From Falsiruegeria mediterranea M17 (lineage in GTDB: Bacteria > Pseudomonadota > Alphaproteobacteria > Rhodobacterales > Rhodobacteraceae), in NCBI RefSeq assembly GCF_900302455.1, contig NZ_ONZG01000007.1, positions 124,001 to 188,000 on the forward strand: DNA of 64,000 bases, written 5' to 3'. Numbering within the stretch: position 1 is the stretch's first letter; the number at the start of each line of letters is the position of its first letter. Below the pieces are notes generated by a model that was not told where the DNA came from, ran no database searches, and saw nothing but the letters and a program-made list of their open reading frames with translations. Positions 17,281 to 26,443 of the stretch are shown one piece after another. The position numbers and the translations under genes were made by a program.

Positions 17281-17295
17281 TTACCTCAGAGGTAA
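17281..17295. promoter_or_regulatory. Palindromic operator candidate between divergent genes
   Basis: TTACCTCAGAGGTAA is a perfect 6-bp inverted repeat with a 3-base spacer, midway between the XRE regulator and the membrane protein. A further half-site TTACCT follows at 17301. This is a typical size and place for autoregulation by an XRE-type dimer. Confidence 0.5.
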
Positions 17296-17352
17296 TTGTT
17301 TTACCTATGTGATACCAGCAAGGGTTGAGGGGACCAAACAGGAGACCCTGAC

Positions 17353-17799
17353 ATGACCGACACCAAAACTGCCCACAACACCACCCAGTGGCTCAAATCC
17401 ACAGCCGTGTTCTGCATCGCGATCGGTTTGGCCATGGCGATGGCCCCGTTCACCTTTCTTGCCCCCGCTCTGAGCTTCTTTGTGGACCTGGCCCATCTGC
17501 CGCTTGACGGCGCACAACAGATCAATACCGACACAGAGGCGCTGCTGAGCGCCATCAGTGGTGGATTGCTGTGTGGATTGGGTGCGGCCGTCTGGCTGAT
17601 CACCGACCAGCTTTATGCGCGCGATTCCGCCTTGGCGCGGCGCATGATCACTCTCACTCTGCTGGCGTGGTACGTTCCCGACAGCCTGGGCTCACTCGCG
17701 GCTGGGGCCTGGTTCAATGTGGTGATGAATTCGGGATTTTTGGCGCTTTTCCTTGTGCCGATCCTGATGACACGCACAAGCCAAGAGGCGGTCGCTTGA
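17353..17799 (+). CDS. Small four-helix membrane protein, unknown function
   Basis: A 148-residue protein with four hydrophobic segments (about 15-38, 62-84, 95-115 and 118-138) and short polar ends. It is probably an inner-membrane protein. No family recognised. It lies divergent to an XRE/MmyB-like regulator and is the obvious target of it. Confidence 0.75.
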   Translation: MTDTKTAHNTTQWLKSTAVFCIAIGLAMAMAPFTFLAPALSFFVDLAHLPLDGAQQINTDTEALLSAISGGLLCGLGAAVWLITDQLYARDSALARRMITLTLLAWYVPDSLGSLAAGAWFNVVMNSGFLALFLVPILMTRTSQEAVA

Positions 17800-17834
17800 A
17801 CCGCCCCTTCGTTTTTTCAGAAATGCCAGGGAAA

Positions 17835-17851
17835 GAGGGGCTAAGCCCCTC
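17835..17851 (-). terminator. Short GC hairpin at the end of uvrA
   Basis: GAGGGGC-TAA-GCCCCTC sits just past the uvrA stop and between convergent genes. There is no clear T-run on the uvrA side, so it may terminate weakly or only protect the mRNA end. On the plus strand it lies shortly after the membrane protein gene. Confidence 0.4.
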
Positions 17852-17857
17852 ATCCAA

Positions 17858-20716
17858 TCATTCCGCCGCGACCCGTTCCGGATTCAGCATCGGTTTCAGG
17901 TAGTGCCCGGTGTGGCTGCCTTCACATTCCGCAACCTCCTCGGGCGTGCCTTTGGCCACGATCCGACCACCGCCATCACCGCCCTCGGGGCCGATGTCGA
18001 TGATGTGGTCAGCGGTTTTCACCACGTCCAGATTGTGTTCGATCACCACCACCGTGTTGCCCTGGTCGACCAATTCATGCAGCACTTCCAAAAGCTTGCG
18101 AACGTCTTCGAAATGCAGACCTGTTGTTGGTTCGTCCAGTATGTAAAGCGTGCGCCCAGTTGAGCGTTTCGACAACTCCTTGGACAGCTTCACCCGCTGC
18201 GCCTCGCCACCTGACAGGGTCGTAGCCTGCTGGCCCACCTTGATATAGCCAAGCCCCACACGGGCCAATGCATCCATCTTGTCCCTGATCGAGGGCACCG
18301 CCTTGAAGAAGTCTTGCGCGTCTTCGACCGTCATATCCAATACGTCGGCAATGGACTTGCCCTTGAACTTGATCTCAAGCGTTTCACGGTTGTAGCGCGC
18401 GCCCTTGCAGGTCTCGCAGGTGACGTAGACGTCTGGCAGAAAGTGCATCTCGATCTTGATGACACCGTCACCCTGACACGCCTCACACCGGCCGCCCTTG
18501 ACGTTAAAGCTGAAGCGGCCGGGTTTGTAGCCGCGCGCCTTGGCTTCGGGCAATCCCGCAAACCAGTCGCGGATCGGGGTGAAGGCTCCGGTGTAAGTCG
18601 CTGGATTTGAACGTGGTGTTCGCCCGATGGGACGCTGATCGATGTCGATCACCTTGTCCAAATGCTCCAGTCCCTTGATCGTCTCGCAGGGCGCCGGTGT
18701 CTGCCGCGCGCCGTTCAGGCGCATCGAGGCGGTCTTGAACAGCGTTTCGATCGTCAGCGTGGACTTGCCACCACCCGACACGCCCGTCACGCAGACAAAT
18801 TTGCCCAGCGGGAAATCCGCCGTGACCTTTTTCAGGTTGTTGCCAGTGGCTTTGACCACCGTAAGTGTCTTGCCATTGCCAGACCGTCGCTCAATCGGGA
18901 CCGAAATTTCGCGCACGCCAGACAGGTACTGCCCGGTGATCGAAGCTGCGTCATTTGTTATGTCTGCCGGTGTCCCGTGGCTGACCACTTGCCCGCCATG
19001 GACACCCGCCCCCGGGCCGATATCAAAAACATAGTCGGCCTCGCGAATGGCCTCTTCGTCGTGTTCGACGACGATCACCGTGTTGCCCTGATCGCGCAGG
19101 TTCTTGAGCGTGCCAAGCAGCCGGTCATTGTCGCGCTGGTGCAGGCCAATGGACGGCTCGTCCAGCACGTACAGAACCCCGGTCAAACCCGAACCGATCT
19201 GGCTGGCCAGACGGATGCGCTGGCTTTCACCACCCGACAGCGTACCACTTGAACGTGACAGCGTAAGGTATTCCAAACCAACGTTATTCAGAAACCCAAG
19301 ACGTTCGCGGATTTCTTTCAGAATAGCGCGGGCAATCTCGTTTTTCTGCTGACTCATATGCTCGGGCGCGCTTTCGACCCAGGCCAGAGCCTCGCGGATC
19401 GACATCTGAACCACCTGCCCCACATGCAGGCCCGCGATCTTGACCGCCAGGGCCTCGGGCCGCAGACGAAACCCTTCGCAGGTGCCGCAGGGACGGTTGT
19501 TCTGGTAGCGTTCGAACTCCTCGCGGATCCAGTTTGAATCCGTCTCGCGATAGCGGCGTTCCATGTTGGGAATGACACCTTCGAATACGCGCGTCACCTG
19601 ATAGACACGGCCGCCTTCATCATAGCGGAACTCGATCTCTTCCTCACCGGACCCATAGAGAAACACCTGCTGCACTTTCTTGGGCAGATCTTTCCACGGC
19701 GTGTTCTTGTCAAACTCGAAATGCTTGGCGATGGCCTCGATGGTCTGCAGGAAGTACGGCGACTTTCCTTTGCGCCAGGGCGCCAAAGCCCCGTCGTAGA
19801 CCTTCAACGTCTGATCCGGCACCACGAGCCGTTCGTCAAAAAACAGCTCAACCCCCAAGCCATCGCAGCTGGGGCACGCCCCAAAGGGTGCGTTGAACGA
19901 GAACAGGCGCGGCTCGATCTCGGGGATGGTGAACCCGCTGACAGGACAGGCAAAATTCTCGGAGAACGTGATCCGCTCGGGGTCACCTTCTTTCGGCGCG
20001 GTCTCAAGGATCGCGATGCCATCGGCAAGATCAAGTGCGGTACGCAAGCTGTCGGCCAGACGGGTTTCCATCCCCTCACGCACAACCAGACGGTCGACTA
20101 CAACGTCGATGTCATGGCGGAATTTCTTGTCCAGCGTGGGCGGTTCATCGAGTTCATAGAACTCACCGTCGACCTTCACCCGCTGAAACCCCTGTTTGCG
20201 CAGTTCCAGGAATTCCTTTTTGTACTCGCCCTTGCGGTCGCGCACGATGGGGGCCAGCAGATAGCCGCGCGTGCCATCCTCCATGCTGATGATCCGGTCG
20301 ACCATATCCTGCACCTGCTGCGCCTCGATGGGCTTGCCGGTGGCCGGGCTGTACGGCGTACCCGCGCGCGCAAACAGCAAGCGCATGTAGTCGTAGATTT
20401 CGGTCACGGTACCGACGGTCGAGCGGGGGTTTTTCGACGTCGTTTTCTGCTCGATCGAGATCGCAGGGCTCAACCCGCTGATGTGATCCACATCGGGTTT
20501 TTCCATCATATCAAGGAACTGGCGCGCATAGGCCGACAGGCTTTCGACATAGCGCCGCTGCCCTTCGGCATAGATCGTATCAAACGCCAACGAGGACTTG
20601 CCAGACCCCGACAGACCGGTGATCACCACCAGCTGATCCCGAGGGATATCAACGTCAATGCCTTTGAGGTTGTGTTCACGCGCGCCGCGCACCTCGATGT
20701 TCTTCAGCTCAGCCAT
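17858..20716 (-). CDS. uvrA: Excinuclease ABC subunit A
   Basis: A 952-residue DNA damage sensor of nucleotide excision repair that loads UvrB at lesions. Seen: two ABC ATPase modules with Walker A GLSGSGKS near residue 30 and GVSGGGKST near 650. Each module has an LSGGE signature, and zinc-finger cysteine pairs are visible ([31 protein letters not shown]). Length matches the family. I chose ATG 20716 ([17 protein letters not shown]), which has a G-rich site just upstream; a GTG 15 bp earlier is possible. No LexA-type box was recognised upstream by eye. Confidence 0.98.
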   Translation of the reverse strand: MAELKNIEVRGAREHNLKGIDVDIPRDQLVVITGLSGSGKSSLAFDTIYAEGQRRYVESLSAYARQFLDMMEKPDVDHISGLSPAISIEQKTTSKNPRSTVGTVTEIYDYMRLLFARAGTPYSPATGKPIEAQQVQDMVDRIISMEDGTRGYLLAPIVRDRKGEYKKEFLELRKQGFQRVKVDGEFYELDEPPTLDKKFRHDIDVVVDRLVVREGMETRLADSLRTALDLADGIAILETAPKEGDPERITFSENFACPVSGFTIPEIEPRLFSFNAPFGACPSCDGLGVELFFDERLVVPDQTLKVYDGALAPWRKGKSPYFLQTIEAIAKHFEFDKNTPWKDLPKKVQQVFLYGSGEEEIEFRYDEGGRVYQVTRVFEGVIPNMERRYRETDSNWIREEFERYQNNRPCGTCEGFRLRPEALAVKIAGLHVGQVVQMSIREALAWVESAPEHMSQQKNEIARAILKEIRERLGFLNNVGLEYLTLSRSSGTLSGGESQRIRLASQIGSGLTGVLYVLDEPSIGLHQRDNDRLLGTLKNLRDQGNTVIVVEHDEEAIREADYVFDIGPGAGVHGGQVVSHGTPADITNDAASITGQYLSGVREISVPIERRSGNGKTLTVVKATGNNLKKVTADFPLGKFVCVTGVSGGGKSTLTIETLFKTASMRLNGARQTPAPCETIKGLEHLDKVIDIDQRPIGRTPRSNPATYTGAFTPIRDWFAGLPEAKARGYKPGRFSFNVKGGRCEACQGDGVIKIEMHFLPDVYVTCETCKGARYNRETLEIKFKGKSIADVLDMTVEDAQDFFKAVPSIRDKMDALARVGLGYIKVGQQATTLSGGEAQRVKLSKELSKRSTGRTLYILDEPTTGLHFEDVRKLLEVLHELVDQGNTVVVIEHNLDVVKTADHIIDIGPEGGDGGGRIVAKGTPEEVAECEGSHTGHYLKPMLNPERVAAE

Positions 20717-20824
20717 TCGGGCCCCCTGCACTCAAGTGGTTAAGAGATAGTTGAGCGCAGCCGAGTCTCCAACCGAAAAGTTAGAACAAAGTGAGAACTT
20801 GCATTTTTTCGCCGCACAGAGGGG

Positions 20825-21385
20825 TCAGATTTTTTGCGCCATCGCCCACGAGCAGATGGGCATGTTGGGATCATTTTCCAGCGAATCCGTTTCAGGATCA
20901 TATTGTGGGGGCCAACGATCTTCGAGATTGCGCAAGGCAGCCTGTTTGTTCCCCCATTGCTCGGCCCGGATGGCATCAGGCGCAAAACCGCATTCGACCA
21001 GAAAATTTTTGAGACCCCGAGCCGACCACCGGCTGCAATCCATGGGCGCCGCGTGGAAGGGAACAAAGAAAGGCACCGCCAGCCAGAAGTACCCGCCCGG
21101 GCGCAACATCTCATGCACGTTGAGCGTGGCCTCATACGGTCGATCCAAGTGTTCCCACACCTGATTGGCCAGGATGAGGTCAAATTGCCGGATCTTGCCC
21201 TCATTATCCAGAAAGGGCGCGGCGCATACATCATACTCAGGGTAATTGAACTGTTCATAGCTGCCAAAGTCGAACATCTTGCCCCACCATCCGGAAATCT
21301 CGGCCACCTTCAGTTTCGGTGGATCAAGCTCTCGGATCATGGCGCGGCTGGATCGAGCCATGACAATGCGATTTAGACTGGGCAT
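20825..21385 (-). CDS. Class I SAM-dependent methyltransferase
   Basis: A 186-residue protein. The central part (QFDLILANQVWEHLDRPYEATLNVHEMLRPGGYFWLAVPF, about residues 67-106) is the post-motif I to motif III region of Methyltransf_11-type enzymes. The usual N-terminal SAM-binding GxGxG is not clear; the N-terminus instead has ISGWWGKMFDFG. This could be a shortened or divergent enzyme of polysaccharide or lipid modification loci. AAGGA precedes the ATG. The substrate is unknown. Confidence 0.75.
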   Translation of the reverse strand: MPSLNRIVMARSSRAMIRELDPPKLKVAEISGWWGKMFDFGSYEQFNYPEYDVCAAPFLDNEGKIRQFDLILANQVWEHLDRPYEATLNVHEMLRPGGYFWLAVPFFVPFHAAPMDCSRWSARGLKNFLVECGFAPDAIRAEQWGNKQAALRNLEDRWPPQYDPETDSLENDPNMPICSWAMAQKI

Positions 21386-21715
21386 GACGTGTCCTTTTCT
21401 GGGTCACCTGCCCGTTATACAACCTGGCATTGACGGGTCTAGGCACCTTTCATCGCAATGCGACGGTCGTCAGAAATTTTCAAGCATACCCCCTAAGAAC
21501 CCAAGAATACCGCGCCAAATGTTGCCAGGATGCCGGGTACACCGCTTCGAGTACAGAAAAACCAGGACCATCCGTTTCTCATTGACGGTCTCCAATTTTT
21601 GGCGCCTCTCGCGGCCCGGCACTTTTCCCTTCGATTTTTTGAAAACGCCGGTAAACTGTCCCGACAGATCATTTTTGACATTGGCATTTTAATATCAAGA
21701 CGTTTGGAGGTATGC

Positions 21716-23644
21716 ATGCGCTTGCCCTTTTTGATCACCTGTATGTTGGCTGTGGGAGCAACACCTCTGCTCGCCCAAGAGCGCCAATCAGCCATTCTCG
21801 TTCTGGATGGATCGGGCTCCATGTGGGGGCAGATCGACGGCACCGCAAAGATCACGATCGCCCAGGACGTTGTGCAGGAATTGCTGACCACTTTGCCCGG
21901 TGAACAAGCCTTGGGGCTGACTGTCTATGGCCATCGACGCAAGGGGGATTGCTCGGACATCGAAACGCTGGTGACGCCGGGGGCCGGCACCCGTGATCAG
22001 ATCGCAGGCGCAGTGCGCGGCATCAAACCCAAGGGAAAGACGCCAATGGCCGATGCGGTGGTGGCCGCCGCCCAGGCCCTGCGCCACACCGAAGAAGCCG
22101 CAACAGTCATTCTTGTTTCAGACGGGATCGAAACCTGCGTCCCCGATGTCTGCGCCGTGGCCCGAACGCTCGAAGAAACTGGGGTGAACTTCACTGCGCA
22201 TGTGGTTGGTTTTGATGTAAAAGACCCCGAAGCCTTGGCGCAGATGCAATGCCTGGCGGATGAGACCGGCGGCACATTTCGCAGCGCAGCCAATGCGTCG
22301 GAATTGGCCGCGGCCCTGACCACTGTTGCCGCTGCCCCGCCTGAACCTGAACCTGAACCCGAACCTGTACCAATCCCGACCACGTTCCGCGCGGTTGAAG
22401 GGGACGCGAGCACAGCCTTTGACGACCCGGTTCTGTGGTCCCTCAACGGCAATGGATCAGCCGTGTTCGACGCGGTGCAGGGCAATCCTGTTACGCAGGA
22501 TTTGACCGAAGGTTCCTATACCGCCACAGCCTATCGCTTGATTACGGAAACCGAGGTCAGCCGACAGTTTGTGGCTGTCGGCGCAGGCCCGATCGAAGTG
22601 GTGCTTACCTTTCCGCAAGCCCTGCCCAAAGCACGGATCATCGCCCCCGACAGTGCCATCGCGGGGTCGACATTGTCTGTGGGATGGGACGGCCCGAACG
22701 AGGCTGGCGATAACATTCAAATCGGCCTGGTGGGTGATACCAGCTACCTGAGCTACACCTACACCAAGGACGGCAACCCGCTGACCCTGATCCTGCCGCC
22801 TCACCCCGGCAGCTATGAACTGCGCTATGTGCTGAACGACCGCGAGACCATCGCGACCTACCCGATTGCCCTGACCGAGCCAGAGCTGGCGCTATCCCAC
22901 CCGGATACGGTCGAAGCCGGGTCAAGCTTTCAGGTCACATGGGCTGGACCCAACCAAGGGGGCGACAACATCCAGATCGGTCCACGCGGATCAGACAGCT
23001 ACACGGGGTATCAATACACCAACAAGGGTAATCCGGTCACTCTGATCGCGCCTGCCGAGCCTGGTGACTATGAAATCCGATACAGCTTCCGCGACCGCGA
23101 AAACATCCTGCGGCTGCCCATCACGGTGACGGCCATGACTGTGACCCTGGAGTTTCCGGCAACTGTCGAAGGGGGTCAGGTCATTCCGGTGACCTGGATC
23201 GGTCCGAACCAGGGCGGCGACAATATTCAAATCGGTCCGGCGGGATCGGACACATACACCCACTATGTCTATACGCGCGAGGGCAGCACCGTGAACCTGG
23301 TGGCCCCCATCCAACCCGGCAACTACGAAGTCCGCTACAGTTTTCGCGACCGCGAAAACATTCTGCGGATGCCACTGACCGTGACGGCTCCGGAAATCTC
23401 TCTGATCGCGCCGGAAAGCGTCGCGGCGGGCAGTCAGTTTCAGGTCGGATGGAAAGGCCCTGATCAGGGGGGAGACAACATCCAGATCGGGCCGGTCGAT
23501 TCTGACAGCTACACCAACTATGCCTATACGCGCGGCAAGAACCCGGTGACGCTGACGGCCCCCGATACCCCCGGCACCTACGAGTTGCGCTACAAATTCC
23601 GAGACCGCGAAACGGCAATGCGGCAGACCATCGAAGTGAAATAA
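21716..23644 (+). CDS. Exported von Willebrand A domain protein with four Ig-like repeats
   Basis: A 642-residue protein. The ATG at 21716 follows TTTGGAGGT at ideal spacing; the ORF is open upstream but that part is not coding-like. A signal peptide (MRLPFLITCMLAVGATPLLAQ) suggests a periplasmic or secreted product. The VWA domain (about residues 25-200) carries the metal site DGSGSM and a late Asp in LVSDGIETC. A Pro-Glu linker (PEPEPEPEP) follows. The C-terminus holds four repeats of about 85 residues, each with GPNQGGDNIQIGP and YELRYxFRDRE cores, at about 22628, 22880, 23135 and 23390. Likely a protein-protein binding scaffold; the partner is unknown. Confidence 0.87.
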   Translation: MRLPFLITCMLAVGATPLLAQERQSAILVLDGSGSMWGQIDGTAKITIAQDVVQELLTTLPGEQALGLTVYGHRRKGDCSDIETLVTPGAGTRDQIAGAVRGIKPKGKTPMADAVVAAAQALRHTEEAATVILVSDGIETCVPDVCAVARTLEETGVNFTAHVVGFDVKDPEALAQMQCLADETGGTFRSAANASELAAALTTVAAAPPEPEPEPEPVPIPTTFRAVEGDASTAFDDPVLWSLNGNGSAVFDAVQGNPVTQDLTEGSYTATAYRLITETEVSRQFVAVGAGPIEVVLTFPQALPKARIIAPDSAIAGSTLSVGWDGPNEAGDNIQIGLVGDTSYLSYTYTKDGNPLTLILPPHPGSYELRYVLNDRETIATYPIALTEPELALSHPDTVEAGSSFQVTWAGPNQGGDNIQIGPRGSDSYTGYQYTNKGNPVTLIAPAEPGDYEIRYSFRDRENILRLPITVTAMTVTLEFPATVEGGQVIPVTWIGPNQGGDNIQIGPAGSDTYTHYVYTREGSTVNLVAPIQPGNYEVRYSFRDRENILRMPLTVTAPEISLIAPESVAAGSQFQVGWKGPDQGGDNIQIGPVDSDSYTNYAYTRGKNPVTLTAPDTPGTYELRYKFRDRETAMRQTIEVK

Positions 23645-23675
23645 AAAAGGGGGCCGCACAGGCCCCCTTTTTTTT
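23644..23675. terminator. Bidirectional terminator between VWA gene and lpd
   Basis: GGGGGCC-GCACA-GGCCCCC flanked by an A-run on the left and a T-run on the right. It serves both convergent genes. Confidence 0.9.
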
Positions 23676-23692
23676 CATCTCAGTTCACGGGA

Positions 23693-25087
23693 TCACATGT
23701 GAATGACACGGTCATAGGCGTCCAGGACGCTTTCGTGCATCATCTCGGACAGGGTCGGGTGCGGGAAGACCGTGTTCATCAGGTCCTCTTCGGTGGTCTC
23801 CAACTGGCGGCCAACGACATAGCCCTGGATCATCTCGGTCACCTCGGCGCCGACCATATGGGCGCCCAAAAGCTCGCCGGTCTTGGCATCGAAGATAGTC
23901 TTGACCATGCCTTCGGCCTCGCCCAGTGCAATCGCCTTACCGTTGCCAATAAAGGGGAAGCGGCCGATCTTGATATCATAGCCCAGTTCCTTGGCCTTGG
24001 CCTCGGTATAGCCGACCGATGCGACCTGCGGGTGGCAATAGGTGCAGCCCGCGATGCTTTCGGGTTTCACCGGATGCGCATGTTTGCCCGCGATCAGATC
24101 GGCAACCATGACGCCCTCGTGCGAGGCCTTGTGCGCCAGCCAGGGCGCGCCCGCGATATCGCCAATGGCATAGAGACCATCAACGCCGGTGCGGCAGAAC
24201 TCGTCCGTCACGACGTGGGTGCGGTCGATCTTGACGCCAAGCGCCTCAAGCCCCAGCCCCTCGACATTGCCGACGATCCCCACGGCAGAAATCACCGTGT
24301 CAAAGTCGTGCTTCTCGATCTTGCCGCTCACTTCGATATGCGCGGTAACCTTGCCCTTGCCACGGTCCAGCTGCTTGACCATGGCCTTTTCCATGATCGT
24401 CATGCCCTGTTTGGTGAACGCCTTCTTGGCGAAGGCGCTGATCTCGGCATCTTCGACCGGCAGCACGCGATCCATCACCTCGACCACTGTCGTGTCAGCA
24501 CCCAACGTATTGTAGAAGCTAGCAAATTCGATGCCGATGGCACCCGAGCCGATGACCAGAAGTTTCTTGGGCATCCGGACCGGATCAAGCGCGTGCTTGT
24601 AGGTCCAGACCAGATCACCGTCCGCCTCAAGCCCCGGAAGTTCGCGTGCCCGAGCGCCGGTGGCCAGGATGATGTTCTTGGCTGTCAGCTCTTCGGTGCC
24701 CTTGTCCGTCTTGACCGACACTTTGCCCTTGGCAGGGATCGTCGCCTCGCCCATCACCACGGTGACCTTGTTCTTTTTCAGCAGGTGGCCGATGCCGCCC
24801 GACAGTTGCGCCGCAACCCCGCGCGAGCGTTTGACGACCGCGCTCAGGTCATAGCCGATGTTTTCCGCCTTGAGGCCAAAGTCCTTGGCACGCTCCATCA
24901 GGTGGAACACCTCGGACGAGCGCAGCAGCGCCTTGGTTGGGATGCAACCCCAGTTCAAACAGATGCCGCCCAGGTGTTCGCGTTCAACCACAGCCACCTT
25001 CAGGCCCAGTTGCGCACCACGAATAGCCGCAACATAGCCGCCGGGACCGGCACCAATAACAATCAGATCAAAGGATTTCGCAGCCAT
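23693..25087 (-). CDS. lpd: Dihydrolipoyl dehydrogenase (E3)
   Basis: A 464-residue flavoenzyme that reoxidises lipoyl groups of 2-oxoacid dehydrogenase complexes with NAD+. Seen: the FAD motif GAGPGGYVAA near residue 10, the redox-active disulfide GGICLNWGCIPTKAL near 40, the NAD-binding GSGAIGIEFASFY, and the C-terminal HPHPTLSEMMHE with the catalytic His-Glu pair. ATG 25087 follows GAGGAG; a GTG two codons earlier is possible. It stands alone, far from pdhABC at 45.6-49.6 kb, but shares their upstream palindrome, which indicates that it is the E3 of pyruvate dehydrogenase. Confidence 0.97.
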   Translation of the reverse strand: MAAKSFDLIVIGAGPGGYVAAIRGAQLGLKVAVVEREHLGGICLNWGCIPTKALLRSSEVFHLMERAKDFGLKAENIGYDLSAVVKRSRGVAAQLSGGIGHLLKKNKVTVVMGEATIPAKGKVSVKTDKGTEELTAKNIILATGARARELPGLEADGDLVWTYKHALDPVRMPKKLLVIGSGAIGIEFASFYNTLGADTTVVEVMDRVLPVEDAEISAFAKKAFTKQGMTIMEKAMVKQLDRGKGKVTAHIEVSGKIEKHDFDTVISAVGIVGNVEGLGLEALGVKIDRTHVVTDEFCRTGVDGLYAIGDIAGAPWLAHKASHEGVMVADLIAGKHAHPVKPESIAGCTYCHPQVASVGYTEAKAKELGYDIKIGRFPFIGNGKAIALGEAEGMVKTIFDAKTGELLGAHMVGAEVTEMIQGYVVGRQLETTEEDLMNTVFPHPTLSEMMHESVLDAYDRVIHM

Positions 25088-25118
25088 GGTCACTCCTCGC
25101 CGCAGGCGTTTTCGAAAA

Positions 25119-25138
25119 CTAGTTTACCGTTAAACTAT
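25119..25138. promoter_or_regulatory. Palindromic operator upstream of lpd
   Basis: On the minus strand ATAGTTTAACGGTAAACTAG, an 18-bp dyad (TAGTTTA/TAAACTA arms) starting 32 bases before the lpd start codon. It matches the palindrome in front of pdhA at 18 of 20 positions. It is probably the binding site of one dimeric regulator. Confidence 0.75.
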
Positions 25139-25313
25139 TTTTTCACACACATCAATCCCTGCCCCCTGCGACATGTGTGACGCAGGGGAAGATGACAAAT
25201 GTATGCGCTGGAATCAGCCTATACCCCTCACTTGCAAAACGCTAGAAATGCTCCAACGGCGCCGTTTTGCAGGCGTTAAAGATTTGTTTTTGAATTCAAA
25301 CATTGGATGCATC

Positions 25314-25739
25314 ATGGCCAAAACCCTCAAGGACCTCGCCCTCGCCCTGCTCAACGCCACACTGATCCTGCTGGCGCTGTGCCTATTTCTGGCCTGGAAG
25401 GTGGTTGCAACCGCCGACGGGCTGACAGCCACATTTTCAGAGAACCTGATCAAAGTGACCCCGCTACGCGACGAGGTGGCCGGGTTGCGCAGCGATCTGT
25501 CGGGCATTCGCGACGACCTGGCGTCGCTCAAGGCACAAACGGGCACCTTCAGCACTGCGACGCTGAACAGCTTGCAGCAAAAGGTTCAAACCTTGGAGGC
25601 GAATGTACAGGGGGTTCAGACCCGGGTGCGCCAATTGGTCGACACGCCTGAGATGCTGATCGATCATTCGATCGAAACGGCTGCGGATGCCCTCACCCGC
25701 AGCATATCGGATGTCAAAGGATGCGTTCCCGCATCCTGA
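25314..25739 (+). CDS. Membrane-anchored coiled-coil protein, unknown function
   Basis: A 141-residue protein from ATG 25314 (the frame is open further upstream but the earlier part looks non-coding). One transmembrane helix (about residues 8-30) is followed by a coiled-coil-like stretch with regular leucines and aspartates (LRDEVAGLRSDLSGIRDDLASL, continuing to about 110). Probably anchored in the inner membrane with the coil outside. No family recognised. Confidence 0.65.
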   Translation: MAKTLKDLALALLNATLILLALCLFLAWKVVATADGLTATFSENLIKVTPLRDEVAGLRSDLSGIRDDLASLKAQTGTFSTATLNSLQQKVQTLEANVQGVQTRVRQLVDTPEMLIDHSIETAADALTRSISDVKGCVPAS

Positions 25740-25748
25740 GGCAGGTCG

Positions 25749-26327
25749 CTAGCCCGCAGCCTGCATCTGACGCACAGTCTGACCGTATCCACCATCCGAG
25801 ACATATACAGCCTCTTGCGCGGTTGGTGTCCGGTGCAGCGCATCATTGCGATACGGGAACCGTCCGAACTGGCGGATCACTTCGCGATGCGCGCGGGCGT
25901 GCAGCATGTTGCTGGCGCCACTTTCTGGCATGCGTTCGCACAGCAGACGCACACAGCGCTCCTGATCACACAGGTTCTCTGAATGCATCATCGGCAGATA
26001 AAAGAACTGCCGCGCCGGTTCATCGATGCGTATGTCCCACTTCTTATCGACCGCGCATTTGGCTGCCGCCAGAGCCGCCTTGTCGGTCTTGAAAGCACGG
26101 GCATCGCCGCGGAACATGTTTCTGGGAAACTGATCCGTCAGGATGATGTAAGCCAAAGCACCACTTGGATAGGTCAACCACATCGAGAAGCGACCCTCAC
26201 AGGCGGCCTCCCACGTCGATTTGAACTTTTCGGTGATTTGGGCATCAAGCGCGTCGTCTTGTAAATACCACCCAGCCGGACCAACTTCATCCAGCCAGAA
26301 ACTCAGAATATCTTCGGGACCAACCAT
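25749..26327 (-). CDS. DUF924 family protein
   Basis: A 192-residue protein of the DUF924 family, TPR-like helical proteins of unknown function. Seen: the family hallmarks ILSFWLDEVGP near the N-terminus, YIILTDQFPRNMFRG near residue 62, FFYLPMMHSENL near 113, and GRFPYRND near 158. Length is normal. ATG 26327 is chosen; a GTG three codons earlier is also possible. It is downstream of the MFS gene on the same strand with a 110-bp AT-rich gap that may hold its own promoter. Confidence 0.9.
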   Translation of the reverse strand: MVGPEDILSFWLDEVGPAGWYLQDDALDAQITEKFKSTWEAACEGRFSMWLTYPSGALAYIILTDQFPRNMFRGDARAFKTDKAALAAAKCAVDKKWDIRIDEPARQFFYLPMMHSENLCDQERCVRLLCERMPESGASNMLHARAHREVIRQFGRFPYRNDALHRTPTAQEAVYVSDGGYGQTVRQMQAAG

Positions 26328-26443
26328 TGGCCTCACCCCACTTCTAATTTCCCCCAGGGAACATAGGTATTAAAAAATGTTTTACACAATTGTTACAGTA
26401 ACATATTGCAACATCCGCGACATATTTTGAAGCAAAAAGCGAC

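Noticed and set aside
23699-25180. 493-codon plus-strand ORF opposite lpd
   Set aside because: Antisense to a clear dihydrolipoyl dehydrogenase; no recognisable product.
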